From Candidatus Latescibacterota bacterium (GTDB lineage: Bacteria > Latescibacterota > MVCY01): DNA of 5,494 bases. Positions 1 through 5,494 of this stretch are shown here, in pieces (within the stretch, counting starts at the first letter, position 1; every line of letters starts with the position of its first letter). A model generated the notes under the pieces. The model saw nothing but the letters and a program-made list of their open reading frames with translations, did not search any database and was not told the DNA's origin. The stretch is taken from positions 1-5,494 of the forward strand of contig DAOWIT010000134.1 of NCBI GenBank assembly GCA_030640765.1, written 5' to 3'. A program made the position numbers and the translations under genes.

Positions 1-530
1 ACTTCTAAGTTTTTCACGGTCACATTTTCAGCACCCATCCTGCCGGCCATCCGCTGTCCTTTCCACACCCGTGACGGTGAAGAGGAAGCCCCAATAGAAC
101 CAGGTGCTCGGTGCCGATCTGACTGGCCATGAGTCTTGGGCCCACCGGCAAAACCCCATCTTTTGATGCTTCCAGTAAACCCTCTGCCTTTGGACACCCC
201 TTGAACGTTCACCTTCTCTCCTACCTTGAAGATCTCTGCATTGACCCAATCTCCAGGTTTGAACTGCTCTTTCCCATCAGTGTGAAATTCTTTCAATAAT
301 TTCATTGGAGGAACCTTAGCCTTCTCGAAGATAGCTCGCAAGGGACGAGTAACATTCTTAGGCTTAGTCTCACTAAAACCAAGCTGCACAGCATCATAGC
401 CGTGCTTCTCTTTTTTCCTGACTCCCACTACAGGACAGGGACCAGCCTGAATCACGGTGGCTGCCACTAAATTCCCATTATCCTTAAATGTCTGTGTCAC
501 ACCTATTTTTCTGCCAATTATTCCGTTCAT
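1..530 (-). CDS. rplC: 50S ribosomal protein L3, N-terminal 176 residues (3' end cut by the window)
   Basis: L3 is a large-subunit protein that binds 23S rRNA early in 50S assembly and sends an extension towards the peptidyl transferase centre. The frame opens with MNGIIGRKIGVTQTF (residues 1-15), the usual L3 start, and stays open to the window edge. The conserved core is clear: GRGFTGSIKRWGFAGG (115-130), THGQSDRHRAPGSIG (133-147) and KGQRMAGRMG (157-166), ending in VTVKNLE. L3 is usually about 205-215 residues, so roughly 30-40 C-terminal residues lie outside. The ATG at 530-528 follows the rpsJ TAA (534-532) by one base, with a weak AAGGT ribosome site (540-536) inside the end of rpsJ, which suggests coupled translation. 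At the site of the glutamine that E. coli PrmB methylates (GSIGQ), this protein has Ala148. Family identity is certain; only the C-terminus is unseen. Confidence 0.97.
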   Translation of the reverse strand, partial: MNGIIGRKIGVTQTFKDNGNLVAATVIQAGPCPVVGVRKKEKHGYDAVQLGFSETKPKNVTRPLRAIFEKAKVPPMKLLKEFHTDGKEQFKPGDWVNAEIFKVGEKVNVQGVSKGRGFTGSIKRWGFAGGPKTHGQSDRHRAPGSIGASSSPSRVWKGQRMAGRMGAENVTVKNLE

Positions 531-531
531 C

Positions 532-840
532 TTATACCTTAATTTCCACATCTACTCCCGTCGGCAGATCCAATTTCATCAATGCATCTACAGTTTGGGG
601 TGTTGAGTCGTAGATCTCGATCAACCTCTTATGGATTCTCATCTCGAACTGTTCACGGGATTTTTTGTCTATGTTAGGAGAGCGAAGCACGGTGTAGACT
701 GTTCTTTTTGTGGGCAGAGGGATAGGCCCCAACACCCTGGCTCCACTTCTTTTCACAGTTCGGATTATCTCATCGACCGAACGATCCAACATTGCATGGT
801 CATAAGCTTTGAGTCTGATTCTTATTTTTTGAGTTGCCAC
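532..840 (-). CDS. rpsJ: 30S ribosomal protein S10 / antitermination factor NusE
   Basis: S10 is a 30S head protein; in family members it also pairs with NusB in transcription antitermination and contacts NusG. The 102-residue product is full length (E. coli 103). It begins [14 protein letters not shown], carries GPIPLPTKR (38-46) and the hallmark [14 protein letters not shown] (53-66), and ends [12 protein letters not shown]. The usual His in the RSPH motif is Asn56 here, a mild substitution. The start is GTG at 840-838, fixed by the conserved N-terminus and by an AGGAGG site seven bases upstream. It lies 47 nt after fusA, where many bacteria carry tuf, and it is normally the first gene of the S10 operon. 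No promoter or terminator is evident in front of it, so read-through from the str genes is likely. The stop codon is one base from the rplC start. Confidence 0.98.
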   Translation of the reverse strand: MATQKIRIRLKAYDHAMLDRSVDEIIRTVKRSGARVLGPIPLPTKRTVYTVLRSPNIDKKSREQFEMRIHKRLIEIYDSTPQTVDALMKLDLPTGVDVEIKV

Positions 841-847
841 TTATCAA

Positions 848-853
848 CCTCCT
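848..853 (-). promoter_or_regulatory. Shine-Dalgarno site of rpsJ
   Basis: On the minus strand this reads AGGAGG, a full match to the anti-Shine-Dalgarno sequence, with seven bases to the GTG start at 840-838. It supports that non-ATG start. It lies in the 47-nt fusA-rpsJ spacer, which otherwise holds only a weak imperfect stem (868-874 with 879-885, one mismatch) and no terminator. Confidence 0.9.
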
Positions 854-887
854 GAAGAAAAGGTCACTTGCCCCGTAAGGTGCAAAG

Positions 888-2978
888 CTACCCCCGGGGC
901 GAGCCATGAAATTTAGTGATGATCTGGTCAGAGATTGACTGAGGGACCTCTTCGTATTTAGAAAACTGCATAGTATAAACAGCTCGCCCTTGAGTGAGAG
1001 ATCTGAGTCGGGTGGCATAACCGAACATTTCGACAAGGGGAAGCACTGCAGTAATTACCTGGGCATCAGAACGGGAAAATATCCCCGCGATGCGTCCCCG
1101 TCTTGAGTTGAGATCACCGACAACTTCCCCCATATAGTTCTCCGGGACAATGATTTCCACATCCACCACCGGTTCTAACAGGTAAGGATCAGCTTTCTTT
1201 GTTCCTTCTCTGAATGCAATAATTCCCGCCATCTTAAAAGCCACCTCAGAGGAATCTACCTCATGGTAAGAACCATCGTACAGAGTAACCTTAACATCCT
1301 CTATCGGGTATCCTGCCAAGACCCCGTTGGTCAGCGCCTCCTTCACTCCTCCGGCCACAGCGGAGATGTATTCCCGAGGAATGGCTCCTCTAACTATCTT
1401 ATCCTCGAAGATGAAACCCGCCCCTGGTTCAGAGGGCTCCAATGTGAGCCATACATGGCCGTACTGTCCTCTTCCTCCCGACTGACGAATAAACTTGCCT
1501 TCGCTGGTAACAGCCTTCCGGATCGATTCCTTATAGGCGACCTGAGGACTGCCCACATTGGCTTGAACGTTGAATTCGCGAGACATACGGTCAGTGATAA
1601 TCTCCAGGTGTAGTTCCCCCATGCCACCAATCAGAGTCTGCCCCGTCTCCTTGTTAAACGAGACATTGAAAGTGGGATCCTCCTCAACAAGTTTCTGCAG
1701 CGCATCTTCCAGCTGTTGCTGGTCGGCTTTTGTCTTGGGCTCAATGGCAATATAGACCACCGGCTTGTCAAACTCCATTGACTCTAAGATAAGAGGATGG
1801 CTCTTCTCGCACAGTGTGTCACCTGTCTTCGTGTCCTTCAAACCCACAGCAGCAGCAATATCCCCGGCATAGAGCTCTTCTCTATTTTCCCTCTGATTGG
1901 CATGCATCTCAAGAATTCTGCCGATTCTTTCCTTCCGCTCCAGGGAAGGGTTGTAAACATGAGACCCTGCTTTCAACACTCCTGAGTACACCCGCAAGAA
2001 GGTCAATCGTCCCACATAGGGATCGGTCATAACCTTAAAAGCAAGGACGGCCAGGGGGTCCTTGTCAGAAGGTTTTCTTTTCACCTGTTCTCCCGTCAGG
2101 GGGTATTTCCCGATTATCTCTCCGATATCTGAAGGCGAGGGCAGATAGTCCACTACACCATCTAATAGGCGCTGGATTCCTTTATTTTTGGCAGCAGAGC
2201 CACAGAACACCGGGAATACACTCACATTGAGCACTGCCTTACGCAGAGCACTCCTGATCTGTGTCGGGGGGATCTCTTTGCCCTCAAGAAAACTCTCCAT
2301 AAGATGATCATCATAGTCAGACAGGGCCTCTAACATCTGCTCTCGATACTGATCTGCCTGAGATTTCAGATCTTTAGGGATAGGATTCTCAGTGAAAACT
2401 ACCCCAAAGGTATCATCTTGGTAAGTAACAGCCTTCATAGTAATAAGGTCTATCAACCCCGTGAATATATCGCCAGAGCCAATAGGCAACTGTACAGGCA
2501 CGAAATTTCCCCCTAATTTATCTTTCAACATATCCAACGCATAGTAGAAGTTAGCTCCCACTCTGTCCATTTTGTTTACGAAGGCAAACCTGGGGATGTT
2601 ATATCGATCTGCTTGCCGCCACACCGTCTCTGACTGTGGTTCCACTCCGCCAACGGCGCAGAAGATGCCGATGGCCCCATCCAATACTCGCAGGGATCTC
2701 TCTACCTCGGCGGTGAAATCCACATGCCCAGGTGTGTCGATGATGTTTATCCGGTGATCTCCCCAGAAACAGGTCGTTGCCGCCATCGTGATGGTAATAC
2801 CCCGCTCTTTCTCCTGCTCCATCCAATCCATCGTTGCTGAACCCTCATCCACCTCTCCCATTCTGTGGAGTCTACCGGTGTAGTAAAGGATCCTCTCAGT
2901 GGTTGTAGTTTTGCCCGCATCAATGTGGGCAATGATTCCGATATTGCGGGTATCTTCAAGTGAATATTGTCTGGGCAT
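888..2978 (-). CDS. fusA: Elongation factor G (EF-G), translocation GTPase
   Basis: EF-G uses GTP to move tRNAs and mRNA after peptide bond formation and, with RRF, splits ribosomes during recycling. It is a cytosolic protein. From the ATG at 2978-2976 the product is 696 residues, a normal length. GTPase motifs are complete: AHIDAGKT (17-24), RGITIT with switch I Thr62 (59-64), DTPGH (81-85), NKMD (135-138) and GSA (260-262). Domain II follows ([11 protein letters not shown], 317-327), then domain III (about 403-480). Domain IV has [11 protein letters not shown] (501-511) and tip His572 in [11 protein letters not shown], and domain V starts near 600. The frame stays open upstream to a TTG at 3062-3060, but the conserved N-terminus [14 protein letters not shown] argues for the ATG. 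No Shine-Dalgarno sequence precedes this ATG; the nearest, AGGA, is 18 bases away. The gene lies 102 nt after rpsG in str-operon order, with no tuf after it. A paralogous EF-G type is possible, but position and full motifs favour the main translocase. Confidence 0.97.
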   Translation of the reverse strand: MPRQYSLEDTRNIGIIAHIDAGKTTTTERILYYTGRLHRMGEVDEGSATMDWMEQEKERGITITMAATTCFWGDHRINIIDTPGHVDFTAEVERSLRVLDGAIGIFCAVGGVEPQSETVWRQADRYNIPRFAFVNKMDRVGANFYYALDMLKDKLGGNFVPVQLPIGSGDIFTGLIDLITMKAVTYQDDTFGVVFTENPIPKDLKSQADQYREQMLEALSDYDDHLMESFLEGKEIPPTQIRSALRKAVLNVSVFPVFCGSAAKNKGIQRLLDGVVDYLPSPSDIGEIIGKYPLTGEQVKRKPSDKDPLAVLAFKVMTDPYVGRLTFLRVYSGVLKAGSHVYNPSLERKERIGRILEMHANQRENREELYAGDIAAAVGLKDTKTGDTLCEKSHPLILESMEFDKPVVYIAIEPKTKADQQQLEDALQKLVEEDPTFNVSFNKETGQTLIGGMGELHLEIITDRMSREFNVQANVGSPQVAYKESIRKAVTSEGKFIRQSGGRGQYGHVWLTLEPSEPGAGFIFEDKIVRGAIPREYISAVAGGVKEALTNGVLAGYPIEDVKVTLYDGSYHEVDSSEVAFKMAGIIAFREGTKKADPYLLEPVVDVEIIVPENYMGEVVGDLNSRRGRIAGIFSRSDAQVITAVLPLVEMFGYATRLRSLTQGRAVYTMQFSKYEEVPQSISDQIITKFHGSPRG

Positions 2979-2992
2979 AGTTGGTGATTGGT

Positions 2993-3017
2993 AGAATCCT
3001 GTCACAAAATGGATTCT
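2993..3017 (-). promoter_or_regulatory. Inverted repeat in the fusA leader
   Basis: Two perfect 7-base arms, AGAATCC and GGATTCT on the minus strand (3017-3011 and 2999-2993), flank an 11-base loop. The stem ends 14 bases before the fusA ATG. It partly buries the only AGGA in the leader (3000-2997). It may influence fusA translation; function is inferred from position only. Confidence 0.45.
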
Positions 3018-3054
3018 TGAAGGGTACCTGAACGCACCCAACTGAATTTGAGGT

Positions 3055-3079
3055 AGAGACAACCCGCCGGGTCGTCTCT
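3055..3079 (-). other. Strong RNA hairpin directly after rpsG
   Basis: On the minus strand, AGAGACGACCC (3079-3069) pairs with GGGTTGTCTCT (3065-3055) around a GGC loop, giving ten Watson-Crick pairs and one G-U. The GGT just upstream, which overlaps the rpsG stop region, can pair with the ACC just after the 3' arm if a short bulge is allowed. The stem starts one base after the rpsG TAG. What follows is ACCTCAAATTC, with no T-run, so it is not a typical intrinsic terminator. A processing, mRNA-protecting or attenuating role between rpsG and fusA is possible. The rejected TTG start of fusA lies inside this stem. Confidence 0.7.
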
Positions 3080-3080
3080 G

Positions 3081-3551
3081 CTACCAACGATAGTGGGCAA
3101 ATGCCTTATTAGCCTCTGCCATCCTGTGGGTGTCGTCCCGTTTTTTGATAGATGCACCCTCTCCCTTGGAAGCCGCAAGTAACTCCGCTGCCAGGCGTTC
3201 TGCCATAGTTTTCTCCGCACGGGACCTGGTGAAAGAGATTATCCACTTTATAGAAAGGGCAAGTTTGCGCTCCGATCTCACCTCTACCGGTATCTGATAG
3301 GTTGCCCCCCCTACTCGACGGGGCTTAACCTCTACGACCGGCTTGACATTCTCTGCCGCCTTTTGGAAAACCTCTAAGCCGTTTTGTCCAGTATTTTCTT
3401 CCACTAAGTCTATTGCTCTGTAAAATATAGACTCGGCTACACTTTTCTTCCCTTGCCGCATCAGGTTGTTGACGAATTTCGTCACCAAAACACTGCCATA
3501 TTTGGGATCGGGTAACAATTGCCGTTTCTCTGGCCTTCTTCTTCGCGGCAT
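3081..3551 (-). CDS. rpsG: 30S ribosomal protein S7
   Basis: S7 nucleates assembly of the 30S head by binding the 3' major domain of 16S rRNA, and it lines the tRNA exit site. The product is 156 residues, the common length for bacteria. It opens [20 protein letters not shown], has [18 protein letters not shown] (23-40), the beta-hairpin stretch [15 protein letters not shown] (77-91), [15 protein letters not shown] (114-128), and closes with [21 protein letters not shown] (136-156). The ATG at 3551-3549 has a strong AAGGAGG site five bases upstream. In E. coli, S7 is the translational repressor of the str operon and binds the mRNA between rpsL and rpsG. Here that spacer is 211 nt and carries a palindromic repeat, so any comparable control would have to tolerate the extra sequence. 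Confidence 0.98.
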   Translation of the reverse strand: MPRRRRPEKRQLLPDPKYGSVLVTKFVNNLMRQGKKSVAESIFYRAIDLVEENTGQNGLEVFQKAAENVKPVVEVKPRRVGGATYQIPVEVRSERKLALSIKWIISFTRSRAEKTMAERLAAELLAASKGEGASIKKRDDTHRMAEANKAFAHYRW

Positions 3552-3556
3552 CTATT

Positions 3557-3563
3557 CCTCCTT
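3557..3563 (-). promoter_or_regulatory. Shine-Dalgarno site of rpsG
   Basis: The minus strand reads AAGGAGG with five bases to the rpsG ATG. It gives rpsG its own strong initiation site after the long spacer, so S7 synthesis need not depend on ribosomes arriving from rpsL. Confidence 0.9.
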
Positions 3564-3627
3564 CATATATCCTTTAATGAATCCCTTGGGTCAATATCAA
3601 TCTGGTTTTGAGGAACAACAAATAGTT

Positions 3628-3758
3628 AGGATGAAATACTCAGCCACTAAGGCACCCCGATACGGTCATTCTTCCTACGGGGCAGGCAAAGATACAAAAG
3701 AACCCAAATCACCTAATTGTTTAATCTTCCTGCCTTGCTGTCTTCGTGGCTAAATCCT
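3628..3758 (-). repeat. Decayed palindromic (MITE-like) element in the rpsL-rpsG spacer
   Basis: The 211-nt spacer (3552-3762) holds no gene but has layered inverted repeats. Outer arms: CTCAGCCACTAAGGCA (plus strand, 3639-3654) matches the reverse complement of 3739-3754 at 12 of 16 bases, sharing AGCCAC. Further out, AGGAT (3628-3632) faces ATCCT (3754-3758), offset by about five bases. A middle stem pairs GGCAGG and AAGAT (minus strand, 3734-3724) with ATCTT-TG-CCTGCC (3693-3681), 11 pairs with a 2-nt bulge. An inner hairpin has CCCCG (3655-3659) and CGGGG (3678-3682). One arm is three imperfect 8-mers on the minus strand (CACGAAGA, CAGCAAGG, CAGGAAGA; 3748-3725). The other arm has two related 8-mers (plus strand CAAAGATA, CAAAAGAA; 3687-3702). 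The pattern resembles dispersed 'CACGAAG' repeats known from environmental genomes, by memory and not by search. No transposase or clear target-site duplication is present. Confidence 0.6.
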
Positions 3759-3762
3759 TATA

Positions 3763-4137
3763 TTAAGATTTAGGTCTTTTAGCGCCGTACTTAGAGCGAG
3801 ATTTCTTTCTGTCCTCAACTCCGGCTGTATCCAACACTCCCCGAATAATATGATACCTAACACCAGGAAGGTCTTTAACTCTTCCTCCTCTGACCAAGAC
3901 AATGGAGTGCTCTTGAAGATTATGTCCCTCCCCTGGTATGTAGGCAGTTACCTCTATACCAGTAGTTAGTCGAACTCTGGTCACTTTTTTCAGTGAGGAA
4001 TTCGGCTTCTTAGGGGTCAAAGTGTAAACACGAGTACAAACTCCTTTTCTTTGGGGACAATTCCTTAAAGCTGGAGCTGAGTTCTTCTTGGTAACCTTTT
4101 TTCGTCCTTTTCTAATTAGCTGATTTATAGTCGGCAC
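3763..4137 (-). CDS. rpsL: 30S ribosomal protein S12
   Basis: S12 sits at the decoding centre and helps monitor codon-anticodon pairing; it is the classical streptomycin-resistance locus. The 124-residue product is full length and begins [14 protein letters not shown]. It has [21 protein letters not shown] (27-47), [18 protein letters not shown] (68-85), [10 protein letters not shown] (87-96) and the tail [12 protein letters not shown]. The drug-linked lysines Lys43 and Lys88 are wild type, as is Asp89, the residue RimO methylthiolates in E. coli, so a streptomycin-sensitive S12 is expected. The start is GTG at 4137-4135, fixed by the conserved N-terminus and a strong ribosome site. The first 26 bases overlap the end of rpoC in another frame. 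No promoter is visible before it, so rpsL is probably on the rpoBC transcript. Confidence 0.98.
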   Translation of the reverse strand: MPTINQLIRKGRKKVTKKNSAPALRNCPQRKGVCTRVYTLTPKKPNSSLKKVTRVRLTTGIEVTAYIPGEGHNLQEHSIVLVRGGRVKDLPGVRYHIIRGVLDTAGVEDRKKSRSKYGAKRPKS

Positions 4138-5494
4138 TTAATACATCCTCCTCCTTAGCGGTCTGTTCTGGGGCAACGGAAACTGACGACACCTGAGGTG
4201 TCAAATCACTTTCCAGCGAGGTTTCCTCTTCAATGGTCGCATTGTCGGTCTCCGCAAAAGATATTCCTCTGTATCGAGGTGCTCCTGTTCCAGCAGGAAT
4301 TAACCGCCCGACAATAACATTCTCCTTCAACCCAGTCAGCCAATCGACCTTGCCCTGCACTGCCGCATCGGCAAGCACTCGGGTTGTCTCCTGGAATGAG
4401 GCTGCTGAGATAAAACTGTCGGTCATCAGGGCGGACTTAGTTATTCCCAATAGTTCAGGCTTCCAGATGGCCTGTTTACCGCCTTCGGCGTTTATCGCTT
4501 GGTTCTCCTCATCTACAACCCGAAGATTCACCCGCTCACCTTCCAGAAAGTTAGTATCACCTGGATCGATTATTTTCACCTTTTGAAGCATCTGGCGAAC
4601 GATTATCTCTATATGCTTGTCGTTTACTCTCACTCCCTGCATACGATAGACTTCTTGGACCTCATTAACCAAGTATTCAGCCACCCTCTGCGGCCCCAGA
4701 ATTGCCAAAGTATCATGGGGATTCACCGGACCTTCGGAAAGCTTTTCTCCTGCGGTCACATAATCGCCATCGTGAACTACTAAATGTTTGCCGTAAGGGA
4801 TCAGATATGTCTTCTGTTCTCCGGTTTCGCCAGTGACGATTATTTCCCTGGAACCTCGAACTAACCCTCCTATTTTGACTTCCCCATCTATTTCAGTGAC
4901 CACGGCCAGAGATTTAGGAATTCGGGCCTCAAACAGCTCGGTTACTCTGGGCAGACCACCCGTGATATCTTTTGTCTTAACCATAGCGCGGGGGATTTTA
5001 ACCAGCGTATCTCCTGGCTCAAGTGTCTGCTTGTCATGAACCAGTAGATGTGCTCCCACAGGAATACTATAGTTGCGAAGTCTATTTCCTTTGGAATCAA
5101 TAACTTCAATACATGGACTTAAGGATCTGTCACGCTGTTCAACAATGACACGCTGCCGCAGACCTGTTATTTCATCCAGCTCTTCGCGCAGGGTAACCCC
5201 GTCTTTAATGTCAACGAATTTAACCCTCCCAGGGCGGTCGGTCAAAATCACATTGCTGTAAGGGTCCCATCTGATCAGCACATCCGATTTCTCGACCTTT
5301 TGTCCCTCTTTCACGAGAAGTTGGGCACCATAAGGTACATGCTGTTTCCCTCGTACCATCTCTTGTTCATCCAATAACTCCAAGTAACCGTTTCTCCCTA
5401 CTACAATAAACGGAGGTTCGTTGCCGTCCTTGGATACATAGTTTATGTCTCTGTATTGCACCTTTCCTGGACGTCTTGCCGCTATTTCGGACTG
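4112..5494 (-). CDS. rpoC: DNA-directed RNA polymerase subunit beta', C-terminal 460 residues (5' end outside window)
   Basis: The beta' subunit forms half of the RNA polymerase active-site cleft. The frame is open from the window edge at 5494, where the first visible residues are [11 protein letters not shown], to TAG at 4114-4112, so no start lies here. Numbering from 5494, residues about 1-170 form an insertion rich in hybrid-motif-like repeats ([41 protein letters not shown]). It aligns by eye with E. coli SI3. Next come the second trigger-loop helix [16 protein letters not shown] (176-191), [18 protein letters not shown] (286-303), [15 protein letters not shown] (360-374) and [17 protein letters not shown] (388-404). 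The catalytic NADFDGD motif is upstream and not visible. The last 50 or so residues are an acidic, Ser/Thr-rich tail that is probably disordered. Its final codons hold the rpsL ribosome site and overlap rpsL by 26 nt. Confidence 0.98.
   Translation of the reverse strand, partial: QSEIAARRPGKVQYRDINYVSKDGNEPPFIVVGRNGYLELLDEQEMVRGKQHVPYGAQLLVKEGQKVEKSDVLIRWDPYSNVILTDRPGRVKFVDIKDGVTLREELDEITGLRQRVIVEQRDRSLSPCIEVIDSKGNRLRNYSIPVGAHLLVHDKQTLEPGDTLVKIPRAMVKTKDITGGLPRVTELFEARIPKSLAVVTEIDGEVKIGGLVRGSREIIVTGETGEQKTYLIPYGKHLVVHDGDYVTAGEKLSEGPVNPHDTLAILGPQRVAEYLVNEVQEVYRMQGVRVNDKHIEIIVRQMLQKVKIIDPGDTNFLEGERVNLRVVDEENQAINAEGGKQAIWKPELLGITKSALMTDSFISAASFQETTRVLADAAVQGKVDWLTGLKENVIVGRLIPAGTGAPRYRGISFAETDNATIEEETSLESDLTPQVSSVSVAPEQTAKEEDVLSADYKSAN
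4147..4156 (-). promoter_or_regulatory. Shine-Dalgarno site of rpsL, embedded in rpoC
   Basis: The minus strand reads AAGGAGGAGG, ending nine bases before the rpsL GTG. In the rpoC frame the same bases encode part of Lys-Glu-Glu-Asp near the beta' C-terminus, so one stretch serves as coding sequence and as initiation site. It confirms the GTG start and implies coupling or re-initiation between rpoC and rpsL. Confidence 0.9.

Noticed and set aside
28..249. A 73-residue minus-strand frame at the low end of the window.
   Set aside because: It is an out-of-frame shadow of rplC, whose true frame is open to the window edge and gives a textbook L3 sequence.
868..885. A stem in the fusA-rpsJ spacer (TTGCACC/GGGGCAA) as a terminator.
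   Set aside because: Seven positions with one mismatch, and the T-rich CCTTTTCTTC lies several bases away; too weak to call.
2979..3062. A 28-residue N-terminal extension of EF-G from a TTG at 3062-3060, or a 9-residue one from a GTG at 3005-3003.
   Set aside because: Neither has a ribosome site, the TTG lies inside the strong post-rpsG hairpin, and EF-G family members begin at the equivalent of [14 protein letters not shown].
3552..3625. A possible promoter before rpsG (TTGACC with GATATA at 17 bases, or TTGTTG with GATATT).
   Set aside because: The -10 matches are only 3-4 of 6, and the better-spaced pair would start transcription at or inside the ribosome site.
3466..3753. A 95-residue plus-strand reading frame across the start of rpsG and the repeat.
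   Set aside because: It overlaps rpsG antisense, runs through the inverted repeats, has no recognisable domain and no ribosome site.
3752..3771. An AT-rich hairpin over the rpsL stop codon (AAATCTT/AAGGATTT) as a terminator.
   Set aside because: The stem is short and AT-rich with a G-U pair, and is followed by AGCCACG instead of a T-run.
4138..4146. A two-codon ATG-TAT-TAA mini-ORF just before the rpsL start.
   Set aside because: It directly abuts the Shine-Dalgarno sequence with no spacer, so initiation there is implausible; likely chance.
1..5494. An undescribed defence, mobile or biosynthetic system hidden among the genes.
   Set aside because: All six genes are recognisable core translation or transcription genes at expected lengths with intact motifs, and no other coding space remains.

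Overview
The window is a run of conserved housekeeping genes, all read from the minus strand. Transcription goes from high to low coordinates: rpoC (3' end only), rpsL, rpsG, fusA, rpsJ, rplC (5' end only). This is the classical end of the rpoBC operon joined to the 'str' operon (S12, S7, EF-G) and then to the start of the S10 ribosomal-protein operon. No plus-strand gene, tRNA, rRNA, CRISPR array, transposase or intrinsic terminator was found.

Organism. This is a bacterial chromosome of moderate base composition, and the phylum cannot be fixed from the sequence alone. The visible RpoC part has an E. coli-like SI3-type insertion just before the second trigger-loop helix (DITGGLPRV), which points to the broad Gram-negative (Gracilicutes-type) lineages. 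L3 has the HGQSDRHRAPGSIGA version of its conserved core rather than the proteobacterial one. There is no tuf gene between fusA and rpsJ. An uncultivated or less-studied lineage fits these signals, but that is inference.

Layout. Positions 5494-4112 hold the last 460 residues of the RNA polymerase beta' subunit. Its final codons contain the rpsL ribosome binding site, and the two genes overlap by 26 nt. rpsL (4137-3763) is followed by a 211-nt spacer, the largest gap in the window. That spacer contains a decayed palindromic repeat of about 116-131 bp. rpsG (3551-3081) is followed by a 102-nt spacer with a strong 11-bp hairpin and a second 7-bp inverted repeat, and then fusA (2978-888), which has no recognisable Shine-Dalgarno sequence. 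A 47-nt spacer leads to rpsJ (840-532), and rplC starts one base after the rpsJ stop codon.

How the genes work together. The products are the transcription enzyme, two 30S proteins of the decoding centre and head (S12, S7), the translocase EF-G, the 30S protein S10 (also the NusE antitermination factor) and the 50S protein L3. Overlaps and short gaps at rpoC/rpsL and rpsJ/rplC suggest translational coupling. The structured spacers on either side of rpsG are the likeliest places for regulation or mRNA processing. I see no novel system here. The observations worth a second look are the spacer repeat, the unusual fusA leader, the rpoC/rpsL overlap and the missing tuf.
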